Positions 1-10,870 of a stretch of DNA of 64,000 nucleotides are shown in pieces. Origin of the DNA: Acanthopleura granulata (taxonomy: Eukaryota > Mollusca > Polyplacophora > Chitonida > Chitonidae). Positions within the stretch are counted from its first letter, which is position 1. The number at the start of each line of letters is the position of its first letter. Below the pieces are notes generated by a model that did no database searches, was not told where the DNA came from, and saw only the letters and a program-made list of their open reading frames with translations. Made by a program: the position numbers and the translations under genes. The stretch spans positions 1,798,001 through 1,862,000 of the forward strand of contig JABBOT010000023.1 of the NCBI GenBank assembly GCA_016165875.1, given 5' to 3'.

Positions 1-148
1 CGCTCCAGTTCTCGCTGACTACTCAAGGTGCGGCGTAAGCGCTTCTGTCGTCCATAGCGATCCACATTGTCACGAGGCAAGAAGAGCTTTCGTTCATGAT
101 TTGTTTGAGAATGCCCTTCAACAAAGAGAGAGGCATTAGTACGCACAT
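1..148 (-). CDS. ZFC3H1: ZFC3H1 copy A exon 4, truncated by window start
   Basis: The acceptor TCATCAG lies just above 148, and the exon enters in phase 1 so that the G of exon 3 plus AT makes Asp. It encodes DVRTNASLFVEGHSQ, then RKLFLPRDNVDRYGRQKRLR, then the start of the basic coiled coil. The rest lies outside the window. The copy B equivalent is complete at 19449-19813. Confidence 0.75.
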
Positions 149-3100
149 CTGATGAGTGATTATCAATGCAACAGTGCTGCACTGATAACGAGTTCAGTTG
201 TACACTAAATAAATCTGTGAGATCCCGCTGAACTTAAGTTGAGTGATGTCTCTCCTTGTGGCACAACACTATAGGGTTCTTGAACTATTCAAGCACATGT
301 TCTTTACATTTATACACACTTGATAGTTACTTTGAACGGTCTATACACAATGTCTTTCTTTTTTAGACTGTTTATACAAGTATACATTGGCATATCATAA
401 ACTCCAGAAACATATTTTCCTGATCAAAGTCATGAGATATGTCCTGTATATTTAGAGTCAAAAATCTGTACGGAGGCAGCTGTAGATGTACAAATTTAAG
501 ACACAAATTAATTCTCGGGGTAAGTGAAAATCACATATCACATGATGTCCTCACCCTCAAAAACAAGCCTACAGTACTGGTACTTTGATACAGTTAACGC
601 TGGACAACAGAATCTCCAGTTACTTTTCTTTCATTTTAATTAAATTTTTAATTTTATTTTTTCACTCATGTACTGAATAAAGAAGTTCTGTTCCTCTACT
701 GCTGAAGTTCCCATTGCAGAAGGATATACACAAATCTTAGCCCAGTTCTAACCTTTGCCATGAGACGATCTTCCACCAGAGGTACTTCTCTTTGTAGGAC
801 TGCTGGGTTTGGACTCCCCCTTCGAGCTCCTCCTTTTCGAGCTAGTGGAGGCCTCCTTAGATGTTTGAGCTCCATCAGTGGCAGATGAGTGTTGCACTGT
901 AATCTCTGAGCTACTGACCTCCAATGATTTTTTGGCATTAGCTGATACAACAGACTCAAGGGCCAGTTTACGCAGTTCAAGAGCATGGAGGTCATCATCA
1001 TCTAGAAATATTTCAGTAGTCTACAAAACATGAACTGAAATTCATTTAGGGTACTATCAACGTTCAAGTTTTACAGGTACAAGAATAAATGTGGAGGTAC
1101 ATTTATTAAAAAAAATTTTGAGGGGATGGGGCAGGGGTTGGACAATTTAGTACCTTCCCATTCAAAGCATGTAATTATCCATTGGCCAATGTATATTCTG
1201 CATGTCCTGTGATGTGTGATAAGCTATGTTATGAGCCCAGATCATTTATTTATTTCACTTACACAAAGGTGACCAGCACTGCGGTGGGAGGAAACTCATC
1301 CCCATTTGCACGTTGCTGGCCCCAGTTTCCAGCCATGCCCTAAACATTCAGTTGCTGTCAGACCCAATGGAAATCAGTATCCTCTACGAATTTGTCTGGA
1401 TCATCAGACATTTTGCATTCATGTGTATAGACAGAAGTATAAAGATACATGTAACTAATAAAAGCTAGTGGGGTATTACTACTCCACTCTCTCTACAACA
1501 CATTGTAAAGCCTTATTATTTCTTCACTCTGTTTAAAATGTGTCTGGTCCATACGAGTAAACAATGAGGTAATCAGTGTTAGTTGATGAACAATCTGTCT
1601 CAGCCATGGTTAGTAGCATCACTGAAAACTTTTGTTGTGTGTAGCCTGATTGATCCTCCAAAAAAGGCAGTCCTCTATAGCTTTTAGTGGGCTTTAGATG
1701 GAATTTCTTTTTCTATTTTTCTCTCCATGTTAATTTCTTTAAAATCCTTATCTATGTCATTAGCAAGAATGAAAAAAAACCCATTTCCTTATTACTTACC
1801 CGACCCTAGGGTTGTCTTACCTGCAAGATAGTATGTTTTAAGGATGCATTATTCAAGCTGCATTATTCATTGATTTTGAACTTCCTTCTCTTACCTGAGT
1901 ATCAGAAATGCCAGCAGTGCCAGGAGCTTGATCCTGGTTCACAATGCCTGAGCTGACGTCAGCTCTCTCTATGTCCACAGACACGGCACTACATGTAGCA
2001 TCCAGACTATCCTTATTAAATTGTGCCACTTGTGAGGTCTGACTCCGTTGGCTTAGGTGAGAAACCTGAGGCTCCTGGAACACTGACTCTGCCTCAACCA
2101 CAGAACTGTCAGTCTCACCCTTCTCCTCTTCTTTACTTAACTTAGCCAACTGTGCCTGAATCTCTTTGTGTTTTCTCAACAGGTTCTCAAAGTCACTTTC
2201 CTCTTCTGTTGACTGGGACCATGTGTCATGCTTTGGGAATAATTTGGCTTTTCTTTTGACAGCTGAGGGCTCCTGTTAAGGACTATATTTCAACTTACAT
2301 AAACTATGAACTTCAGTTTGATGTGTCTGGTATATCATTTTCAGAAACAGAAATATTAATGAAGATGTATTAATTCGGAAACAAGAAGACATAAATTAAA
2401 CCACAGTTTCTGGTGAGACAGTAGTTCTACTGATTGGGGCGAAATTATCACAGAGTCGATTATATACTATGTATGTATAACTGACAATGGGCAAACAAAA
2501 TTCAAAATATGTAATATGTATCTTGAATCATTTGTGTTCAATCTGGACAAAAACTGAAACAGTAACTGGTAGCATTTTGAAAGAAACTTAAACTATGGTA
2601 GCATTTTGAAAGAAACTTAAACTAAGTTTTGTTAATGTCATTCGAAAATTGTAGGAGGAGTAGTGTTTTAAAAGATACATGTATATAAACATATACACAC
2701 TGACAACCAATCATCAAAATGGAAAATCGATACCATGAAGTATGTGTCTTAATGTAGTCTACACGTCAATAAAGTTTCATTGAAATTGGACAAAAGCTAT
2801 AGGAGGAGTAGCATTTTGAAAGATACATGTAAATTACCATATGTATACTGGACACACAGACAGAAAGACTGACAACCAATCATCGAAATGGAAAATCAAT
2901 ACTACGAATCATGTATCTTGATGTTGTCTACACTTTAACCAAGTTTTGTTGAAATCAGACAAAACTGTAGGAGTAGAGTTTTGAAGAAAAAGTTAACAGA
3001 TGCTGGACAGACAGGCAGACTGACTGACAGACGCCGGAAAACTTGCTAATATACAATCCCTTATGGTCTTCAACCAGTAGTGCTAAAAATAGACAAATTC

Positions 3101-5591
3101 AAGGCGCACCATGTCATGTCATCTTACTTCTACATAAATGTATGCCACAAACCAGAGTCTCTGATGAGACAGTATCTCTACTGGTTGAGACAAAATTATC
3201 ACAGAATCAATTACAAAATTCAAGCTGTGTGTCACATTGCCGGTGTCCAAGCTATTACCTATTTAACGTATCTGGTAGTCCCATGATAATTTCATGGTAA
3301 TACAAAAGAGAAAAAACTGAAATGATTGAGAAAGAATGAACTGAATTTGGGCCCAGGACGGCCAGGTATCATATACAATGGGTTTGCCACTAAAAACCAG
3401 AATGGAAGGGATGCAGCTTTGACCTTTTGCCCATAGCCCATAACAAACGGCATAAAGAACACAGCATAGCAAGGTTGATTTCCATTTTCATGGTAAACTG
3501 CACTCAGTGATTTTCAGCTTCACAATTAACGTTTCCTGTCACGTCTAAATATGGGTAACTTCTGTTTTTTTTCGCACTCCCCAATTTTCAGGATAACAGC
3601 TGTAACAGTTTTCTGTCATGACACCTCCAAATAAGGGGACAACTGCACTTTTTCGAACTTTGATCATATCAAAAGCATACATAGCAGGAAATAAATGAGA
3701 TCAGACTTGTGATCAGGACATCAAAACAGGGCTAGGCAGCATAGATAAATATTGAATTTCAACAACTTGAAAATTTCACATGAAAATGTCGGTAATCAGA
3801 GCATTTCCACAGTTTTCAAGATATGACAATGATTTTTCTACAGTTAACTTTCCCTAAGGTGTTCTATCTGTATTATAAATTTCAGCTCAATCGCATAAAC
3901 CTTACTCAAGAAAATGACGTCAACACATTCTATTTATGGCTATATGGCGTCCAAAGTAGGTCAGGTTGAACAACAAAAATTGTGAGGAAAAAGTTTCCAT
4001 GTAAAAATGATACGAAATAGATTGGATTTAAAACCACAGAGTGCTAGGACTAGTATGCAGTATCTAAGAATTTCATGAAACTTGAAAAAAATAGAGAGAG
4101 AAAAGACTAGAAGCATTTAACTGGATTTGAACCTGTAAGTACTGCTAAATGTAGGTACAATGCAAGACTGCATTGAAAACATCCCTTTGGTAAAAATATT
4201 ATGACCCAAGAGATCTTTGTGCAGTATTTAAAACAGTGGACAACATGGTCATACCATTTCATTTAAATGGGTGTTTTGAAAAATGTCAGGCACCTATCTT
4301 GATGTATCCTATATTTGAACTACGTGTTGTTGAAACCAGACAAAAACTTGCAGGAGAAGTAGCATTTTGAAAATGTTAACATATTCTGGATAAACAGACA
4401 CAGATAACTGATAATTAAAATGGAAAATCAATACTACAAATTATGTACCTTGAAGTCGTCTGAACTTGACCCAAGTTTCTTTCAAACTGAACAAAGACTT
4501 TAGGAGGAGTAGCATTTTGAAGCAAAAGTTCACAGATGCCGGACATACAGAAAGACGGACAGACGCTGAACAACTTGCTAATACATAACCTCTTTTGGTC
4601 TTCGACAAGAGCTAAACATAGAACTGCACATACAGAGCAGTTGAGGGTTTAGCCTAGTAAGTTTTAGTTACAGCTTAAGTTATACATGGCAATTGGATAG
4701 CGCAGAAATGGACAACTGTAAGGCACATCACTACTGACACAGCACCAGCTCTATATCTATGTATTCAGATTGCACATCAAAAAGCAACAGAACTGGAATG
4801 AAGTCATACATATGTATTACAGTGGACACAGGATAATTGGCAATTAGTGGGCTAGCATCTGAAAATTAACTTGTTTTATGAACTTGTCACTGATGGTTTT
4901 TGGTGGGGCAAAACTCACATCAGGTTAGCTGATTAAGGGGACCAATCTGCTGACATTGATTTATGCTAGAGAAGTTTTAATGCACATGTGAGGAGTGGTA
5001 AATGTTCCATTTATGTCGTCAATTCTACACATTTGGGGCTGTATCTCTGTGACTGTCGCAAATGTGATGCTCGTATCAGCGTTACATCTATGCAATCATG
5101 CCTGGTACGTGTCACCTATAATCTGTTTCAAGATACCTCTAAGTTGTTGAACACCTGAAAAGGATACATCTATCTGGAACAGGTTGTCTGTTTTCTATTT
5201 CTTTACTGTCATTCTCTGCGCTTTTAGTCCTGTTTCTGAGGTATTTAAAAACTCTTGATCCAGGAGATTGTTCAAGAGAACTGGAGGTCGGGGTGGGCAG
5301 AGGCCCAAGAGGAGGGGGAGCCCAGTATCCACCCCTGGTTAGCGGCGGTAACATTGGTTCATGTGGTCGCTGTCCTGAGACACTTTCCCACAAATTCACC
5401 CGAGGGGTCGTACTTTTACCACAGCTGTGTCCACGACGTCCGCCGGTGTAATGTTTTGGTGATTTACGTCCACTTTCATTTTTACCTCTCCCTCCATTTT
5501 CGGTTGTGGTGTCTTGCGTGGAACTACTTTCTTCTTCCTCGTCCTCAATTTCTCCCTCCTCTAACACTTCACCGTCTACTTGAGTAGACAT
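1..5591 (-). CDS. ZFC3H1: ZFC3H1 (zinc finger C3H1 domain protein), copy A, 5' exons only
   Basis: Minus-strand gene with exons at 5155-5591 (start ATG at 5591), 1895-2272, 753-1020 and 1-148 (cut by the window edge). ZFC3H1 is a large nuclear protein that joins MTR4 and PABPN1 in the PAXT connection, sending polyadenylated nuclear RNA to the exosome. I recognise it from the order of conserved patches: an acidic N terminus (EEGEIEDEEEE), then DFENLLRKHKEIQ, then DDDDLHALELRKLALESV, then the charged coiled coil. Exons 2, 3 and 4 join in phases 0 and 1 with no break. The end of exon 1 is uncertain: its best donor (CAG/GTGTTC) leaves phase 2 while exon 2 needs phase 0, so a small exon may be missing. 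The C3H finger and C-terminal HAT-like repeats would lie left of the window. Gene identity is by pattern memory, not a search. Confidence 0.8.
753..1020 (-). CDS. ZFC3H1: ZFC3H1 copy A exon 3
   Basis: This is 268 bp, entered in phase 0 (acceptor TTTTGTAG) and left in phase 1 (donor CAAAG/GTTAGA at 752). It encodes TTEIFLDDDDLHALELRKLA, then LESVVSANAKKS, then a Ser/Lys/Arg-rich tail. The LHALELRKLALESV helix corresponds to the ELQLRLLALQSA segment of the human protein. The overlapping 101-residue open frame at 696-1001 is a shadow in another frame. Confidence 0.8.
1242..1345 (-). mobile_element. Degenerate SINE fragment (copy A)
   Basis: It contains ATTTATTTATTTCACTTACA, GACCAGCACTGCGGTGGGAG and GAAACTCATCCCC, then CACGTTGCTGGC. 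These are diverged pieces of the SINE 3' region found intact at 59864-60142. It lies in ZFC3H1 intron 2. The copy B counterpart is at 20907-21010. Confidence 0.55.
1895..2272 (-). CDS. ZFC3H1: ZFC3H1 copy A exon 2
   Basis: This is 378 bp, phase 0 at both ends. The acceptor is TTAACAG at 2273 and the donor CTCAG/GTAAGAG at 1894. It encodes KRKAKLFPKHDTWSQ, then EEESDFENLLRKHKEIQAQL, then a Ser/Gln/Glu-rich tract. The segment matches the FEDLLxKYKQIQ patch of vertebrate ZFC3H1. Copy A differs from copy B here by two visible amino-acid changes (SGIVNQDQAPG in A, SGTVNQDQVPG in B). Confidence 0.8.
2400..3300. repeat. Two diverged copies of a ~100-bp module flanking the 175-bp units
   Basis: The segment near 2403-2470 (GAGACAGTAGTTCTACTGAT, then AAATTATCACAGAGTC) recurs near 3158-3225 (GAGACAGTATCTCTACTGGT, then AAATTATCACAGAATC). 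The modules bracket the ~175-bp units, suggesting that together they are one composite repeat. No coding potential is evident. Confidence 0.45.
2505..3045. repeat. Degenerate ~175-bp repeat in ZFC3H1 intron 1 (copy A)
   Basis: Three or so units share the words GGAGGAGTAGCATTTTGAAA, ACCAATCATCGAAATGGAAA and AAGTTTTGTTGAAAT, ending in a GACAGACAGGCAGACTGAC-like simple stretch at about 3005-3033. A perfect 29-bp tandem pair lies inside it (about 2570-2626). Another unit is at about 4280-4585. It is probably an interspersed or satellite-like repeat; I do not recognise the family. Copy B equivalents are 22170-22710 and 23051-23200. Confidence 0.6.
3380..4436. repeat. 1057-bp segment present in copy A, replaced by 6 bp in copy B
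   Basis: Sequence is shared up to ATACAAT (3379 / 23044) and again from CAAATTATGT (4437 / 23051). Copy B has only TGGGTA between. The segment shows no terminal inverted repeats, no target duplication and no gene. Its right part (about 4280-4436) belongs to the same ~175-bp repeat as 2505-3040, so a deletion in B is more likely than an insertion in A. Confidence 0.9.
5155..5591 (-). CDS. ZFC3H1: ZFC3H1 copy A exon 1 (start codon, acidic and Gly/Pro-rich N terminus)
   Basis: The first ATG of this frame encodes MSTQVDGEV, followed by LEEGEIEDEEEE, which resembles the acidic EEGELEDGEI start of ZFC3H1 proteins. A Ser/Thr/Gly/Arg-rich low-complexity stretch and a Pro-rich stretch (APPPLGPLPTP) follow. 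The upstream in-frame extension has no ATG. The low-coordinate boundary is a guess at a CAG/GTGTTC donor; the frame stays open only a few codons further. Confidence 0.65.
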
Positions 5592-6148
5592 GATTAACAA
5601 AAACTACCTTCACACAAGGATGAAGTCATCATTTTTCCTTCGTCATCAATGATAACTAGCACACAAACGTGACATTTAGCGTCATTTAGGCCTACGATGG
5701 AGAAATATGACCAGACAACCTCGTTTAGGCAGGCACTAATATTACCTCCTTTACAAAAGAGTGCCACCAAACATTCATACAGGGCATGCACTTGACGTAA
5801 AGGAGTGCGAATACATCCTATGTTCATAACACTGTAGACACAGAAAATTAACCTTAGACACAAAGAAAACTACGATACAGAATGATAGAAAATTAAACAA
5901 TTTATAAGAAAGTATTAAGACAGCGTTTGTAGAGTATGTTTGTAAAAATCATGGACCAGTGGTAGAAAGAAGCTTCATTTCATGGAAAGGAGCTTCATTA
6001 TTTTAACCCGTTCACCTACATGTAGCTTTAATGCAGGATCAATCAGGGTAGACCTACATGTGGCGTCGGCTGAAGGAAGGCAGATGAGCCGTATAAAACC
6101 TTAGCTCGTCTTCATTTAGAACTCATTTATCTTCACCGATTTCACTAT
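5592..6148. other. Upstream flank of ZFC3H1 copy A
   Basis: No second gene is recognised here. The 89-residue minus frame at 5594-5863 adjoins the start codon but has no family resemblance, and is probably 5' UTR or upstream DNA. The promoter of ZFC3H1 should lie in this stretch; I could not assign a TATA box or initiator. The same sequence is at 24206-24762 in copy B. Confidence 0.4.
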
Positions 6149-6244
6149 ATACATGAAATCTACTGTCGCTCCGACATTTGGATGTCCCTATTCCAATGGA
6201 TGTAGCGACATCCAAATATCGGAGTGACAGAGGAGTTCATGTAT
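6149..6244. ncRNA. Long imperfect hairpin, pre-miRNA-like (copy A)
   Basis: A 38-nt left arm (6149-6186) and a 38-nt right arm (6207-6244) are complementary at 33 positions, with two further G:U pairs on the plus strand, around a 20-nt loop. The inner 24 nt of each arm (from CTGTCGCTCCGACATTTGG) pair at 22 of 24. The size and shape fit a microRNA precursor, but a short foldback transposon or decayed terminal-inverted-repeat element is the main alternative. An identical hairpin is at 24763-24858. Confidence 0.35.
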
Positions 6245-6656
6245 GACTATACCCAGGGGACCTATGCAGCTCGGGGCACGAACATATATTGGGTATCCCC
6301 CCTTGGTCGTGATTCAACGTCCGACGTGCATTACATAGATACCGGCAAAGGAAACCCAAGGTATGGGACGTTCATAAAGTTGGCGCGAGCGTTTGCTATG
6401 GTACACGTGCGTTTTTAATGGCGCTAGCCACAGTATAGGTCTATCTTGACTGTTTGTATATATTTTAATTTTTCAGATTAAGAAGTTTACCATAAGTAGA
6501 CGTATAATTATAGGTTTCAGCGCGAGTGTCCGAATTGAAACAACATATTATGCTCTCCACACAGATGTATTTAAATAAGACATCATTCATGACTGTTCAT
6601 GTGCTTAGTGCGTTCTGAATGTGAAGATCTCGAGCATTACTTATTTAAATGTGTAA

Positions 6657-6687
6657 ATTAATATATATATATATATATATATATAGT
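6657..6687. repeat. (TA)n microsatellite (copy A)
   Basis: About 14 uninterrupted TA units. The counterpart is near 25272-25301. Confidence 0.9.
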
Positions 6688-8149
6688 GTGTATATGTATG
6701 TATAAGTGTATAATAATATATTTTAAAGAGCGATCGATTTTAAATTCAATAACAACTTACCAAATTAATCATCACGATGAGCTGTGCAAATATGTATTTT
6801 CTGTATTTTCTCTGTTGTTATGAGCTGTTTTCTTTTCTTCTGTAAATAGTCTTATAAATGCTCTATTGTACTCGACGAACTGTATGATACCTATCCTTTT
6901 TTATACTTACATCAAATATAACATATGTATATACTTGTATTATATGTAGGCCTACCCAGTAGAGGAGACCCTCTTAGTGGCCATTGGCTATGAGGAATCC
7001 CCGGTAAATAAATAAAGAATTAAATTAAATTATGGCTGGATCTTTAGAAGTTTATTTATCAAGATATTTGCTAAATTTACCAAGACCAGCTGAACTCACT
7101 GGTTGTTTATTTCAGTTGCAAACTCTAGTTTAGCTCTTTAGGTGTAAGTGTTCAAAGGGTTCATAAGATACAAGCTAAAGATACATGTACATGTATATAT
7201 TTACAGGGAGCATGTTGTCCAGAAAGAGGGAATTGTTCGCGGGTATTGGAGGTGGGTGTGTGTGGGGGGGGGGAGAATCAAGGGGGGAATGTCCTACTGA
7301 TTCATACAGGTCACTTCTGCATGACCTACAACTTTTCCAACAGAAAAATTATAGGCTTAGATAATTTTAAGCGGGTTTGGCTCCAAAGTGAAGTTAAGCT
7401 CGTGATAAATACTCCACTCTTTGGCTGATGTAGAAACATAGGCATGTAAAGTACTATTTTGGCGAATTCTCTCAGCGTGCAGGTCCATCCTGTATCTTAT
7501 TTTCAGATTACATTATATCTCGGTCCTGACAACGTACTTCGAACAAATTTCATTGATTTCATTCTTGTCAAAAAAGATTCAAATTCACCTAATGTCCTAG
7601 ACATTTAAGGTTGTCTTAGGGGTATGCTCCTTAACATGTCAAAATTTTGCCCTTAAGGTATTTCCAGAAGTCTAAAACATTTAGAGAGTTATTGCATTCA
7701 CATTTTGGAATCAAAATAAATATGGGTAAAATCTATTTTAGAGATAGGTCTGTATACTTTTAAGTTTAATATTTAATGCAAGAACATATCAAAACCCATG
7801 AAATGCTTTCGCTCAAAGTTTATACTCATCAAAGTTCTGCTGGTATTCCTTTATACGTTTGAAACGAAATTATTTGTTATAATATATATTTGTTATATAT
7901 TTGGCGTATAATGTGTTCTCCTGAATTCTTCTTTTTAGTCTGTCATGATCAGTGATTAATTATTCGTTATTTTACATGTACTACAACTGTCAGATTTTAT
8001 TTCACTCACTCTTGTGAGACAGGAGCCGTGGCAGCTGTACATGTCAGAGGCCCGTGAATCAAAGCATCTTGCGGCGCATGCCATCAAGAACCCGGACACA
8101 GTCACTGGCAGTATAACCAAAATGGCTGGCCTGAGTAGGCCTATCGGGC

Positions 8150-8700
8150 CTATATGCGTCTCTCTTCAAATGAATACGACTATATATGGATGTAGATATT
8201 AATAAAATCACTCTTTTTATAGATGACCCCCTTTTCTCCACCTGGCAGTATATTGATGACCTTTCACAATAAATATTTCCAATATTACAGAGGCGGTAAA
8301 AGAAATCTATATCCATCCTCTCGTTGGATTTGGACAAGATAACAGGTATAGTTCTGATGGTACATCTTCAGTACTGGTACATGTCACTGTACAGATGACC
8401 AAGATCTCGTCTCACCCTGCCTGCATGGTAATACGAATTATTTTATTTCTGAAATGTTGAATATGGATGGCAACATATAAAACTGTGTTCCTGCGTATGG
8501 CGTATACACACTGATCTCGCTTTGTAGTATTTGTTAGATCTTGTGTAAAATATGATGGTTTCAACCTACGTGACGAGTTATTGATTAAAAACCTAGTCTA
8601 ACAAGGATACCAACGCCTTCAGTTTAAAAAAGAATTACAATGAGTATAACTCCCTTTAGTAAATATATGGAGACAACGCTGGGGATCTGTGGCGACCTGT
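8150..8700 (+). mobile_element. Decayed retroelement-like fragment, family K (copy A)
   Basis: Parts of this stretch align by eye with 43960-44180 and 47330-47830. The shared part includes TTATTGATTAAAAACCT, AACGCCTTCA and ACAATGAGTATAACT, which in translation is LLIKNL...QGY broken by stops. It appears to be the worn C-terminal end of a mobile-element ORF ending in a KYG-like motif. The class is unknown. The copy B equivalent is 26768-27318. Confidence 0.35.
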
Positions 8701-8904
8701 GTAATTATTGTACCTAATTCCGCTCAGCCTGGATCGAGAGGCAGTTTAAGTATACTACGCATGTTTTTACATCGATATGATAGGAACAAGGAAAGCGGCA
8801 CTCAGATACCTACCCTGGAAATTATTAAAGAACTGTTTCAATATTGAATCAGATTTCATACCTTGAATATTGACTGTCTGTTTGAATGCATTTAACATCA
8901 CCAA

Positions 8905-9500
8905 TTTTTTTTACCCGATTCTACCTAAGCAATGGTGCTATAGAGTTTGTAAGCTATTACTCATTAAACACTTGCATGAACAGTTAGAATAAAACCCTAT
9001 AACATGAGGTAAACTGACCAATGACCGGATTTCACCAGTATGATGTGCCCAGTTGCTACTGTCACGTTGTCCTCGCTGCTCTGGTTTTTACTCTCTGTAC
9101 TTTGGTCTTTTACATTATATTCCTGCATGAACTGGGATTCTGCTGGTGGATTAAGCATGCCCAAGGCCTGGTCCCTTTGCACTGTTTTCATATTATTGTG
9201 TATACATGTACATCTGTTATAATGTGATGACAATAATTAATTCTAGACCAGTGGCAATTATTAAATTCCAATAACATCGCTGTAATTTTTTTTTTACCCG
9301 TACCCAATTCTGCTTAAGGCATTGTGCTATATAGGGGGGTCTAAGTTGTTACTTCTTAAACACTTACATACACAGGTAGAATAAAGCCTTAACTGAGGTA
9401 AATTGACAAGTGGCTGGATGTCACCGGCAATGTGTGGGTGACCATTTGCCAACAATCACATTGTCGTTGCGACTCTGGTTTCTTCTTTTCCTGGAAGACT
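8905..9500. repeat. Two tandem members of an interspersed repeat, family M (copy A)
   Basis: The segments at about 8908-9060 and 9288-9480 share TTACCCG, TTAAACACTT, GGTAGAATAAA- and GAGGTAAATTGAC-like words in the same order. They lie about 370 bp apart. The reverse complement of the same family appears at 46670-46800, 50505-50650 and 50855-51130. Identity is unknown; it is probably a non-autonomous transposon. Copy B has the pair at 27523-28118. Confidence 0.5.
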
Positions 9501-9565
9501 TTTATATCATATTCCCCCCAGTACTGCAGACTGTTGACTGCATCTCTCTTACATATATTTGAATT

Positions 9566-9705
9566 ACTTGGTTGGGGTTTTACGCAGTACTCACTTATAC
9601 GACGACAGCCAGCATTATCTGATGAGAGCGAAGCGGGCAGAGCCCAGGGGGAAACCCACGACTATTCGCAGGTTGTTAGCAGACCTTACCACGTACAGGC
9701 CTTCA
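9566..9705 (-). mobile_element. SINE fragment (copy A)
   Basis: GGGGTTTTACGCAGTACTCA, CTTATACGACGACAGCCAGC, then GCGGGCAGAGCCCAGGGGG and GGTTGTTAGCAGACCTTACC match the SINE 3' half in reverse. The tRNA-like head is absent. The copy B counterpart is at 28184-28323. Confidence 0.8.
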
Positions 9706-9999
9706 AACGCTCTCATGCAAAGTTACAGGCATGGGTCGCCTATTCATAGTCAAGAAGTTGCGAACGAATTTTGAATACATGTCAATTCATCAAGTAAAAA
9801 TTCCAAACTCCCGCCGAAATTCAAAGTGTGACAGACATAATATAGGTTATATCTTTAAGCTGTTTAGAATTTTAGTTCCCTTGATCGAAAATTACACCTA
9901 AGAATTATATGTTCAAAATTTTTGACTTACTCTATAACAGTTAAGAAATGGTGTTGTGAAATATCCCAGGGCGGCTGTTTCATTGGGTCATGCTTGGCG

Positions 10000-10155
10000 A
10001 TATTTATTTATTTATTTGATTGGTAATTTACGCCGTACTGAAGAATATTTCACTTATATACGACGGCGGCCAGTATTATGGTGGGAGGAAACCTTGTAGA
10101 GTCCGTGGGAAACCCACGACCATCCATAGGTTGCTGCCGGACCTTCACAAGTATT
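10000..10155 (-). mobile_element. SINE fragment (copy A)
   Basis: It begins with a TATTTATTTATTTATTTGAT tail, then ACGCCGTACTGAAGAATATT, GACGGCGGCCAGTATTATGG and TTGCTGCCGGACCTTCAC. The 3' part of the element is intact; the 5' head is missing. The copy B counterpart is at 28618-28773. Confidence 0.85.
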
Positions 10156-10357
10156 TGCTGGGCGTTAAGCACCTGCTTGTGGGATAGGCTGATCTTCCTG
10201 CTGTCTCGGCATAAACACTTTGAAATGACTTCATGGACAGTGCTTCTGGTGCCTTCGACAGGTATGGTTCGCTGACACTATGCGTCAACCTATTCTGGTG
10301 AGCTGATGTATTTATAGATCCCGTTCTGTCTTAAAGAGACACGGACGTTAATCAAAG

Positions 10358-10870
10358 TCACTTGAAAGAGACAAGATAGAGCATGTTCTAAATTAAGTTT
10401 GCCAAAAAGGTTTATATTGGTAAAGTATTTCTTCTAACAGCTGCTACGGCAGTGGAAATTGACATTTGACCGTGCTCCGTCGGCGAGCATGAAACTCATC
10501 CATTCTGTGTACGCTGTGACGTAATTCTTCCAAGCGCGGAACACTCTTGTCACCTGAGACTGTAGTAAGCTGCTATGATTAAAATAAATAACATTGTCCT
10601 GTCCCTATGTCATAACATGTTACATTGACAGTCAACCTGCTTCACAACTACTAAACAGCTGATATATCCTAGCTCTCTTACTGGTCAATCTCTCATAAGC
10701 TTAAAAATCATGGGGCCTTCAGATCCCCAGTCGGCAAACTTCAAAACGACGATAATTCAACAACGATTTCATACAAATTCAAACTGGTTTTTGCGTTCAA
10801 GAGAGAATTTTGTAATCTTTTTAATAAACATTGCCTCCCTCATGAGATGTCTTTTACTTTAAATCAATCA
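10358..10870. repeat. Old duplicated segment, member 1 (copy A)
   Basis: It aligns with 15846-16520 through words such as TCTTGTCACCTGAG, AGTAAGCTGCTA, TGGTCAATCTCTCATAAGCT and GAGAATTTTGTAAT, with many substitutions and an insertion in the second member. It may be a transposon copy or an ancient segmental duplication. The third, recent copy is 28976-29488. Confidence 0.65.

Noticed and set aside
5255..5587. 110-residue plus-strand ORF
   Set aside because: It lies antisense to ZFC3H1 exon 1, in both copies, and has no resemblance of its own.
6224..6418. 64-residue ORF beginning in the hairpin
   Set aside because: No family resemblance. The start lies in the inverted repeat, and identity in both copies only reflects the duplication.
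8085..8140. Shared ACCAAAATGGCNGGC word at 8117 and 38676
   Set aside because: Too short, and the flanks do not align.
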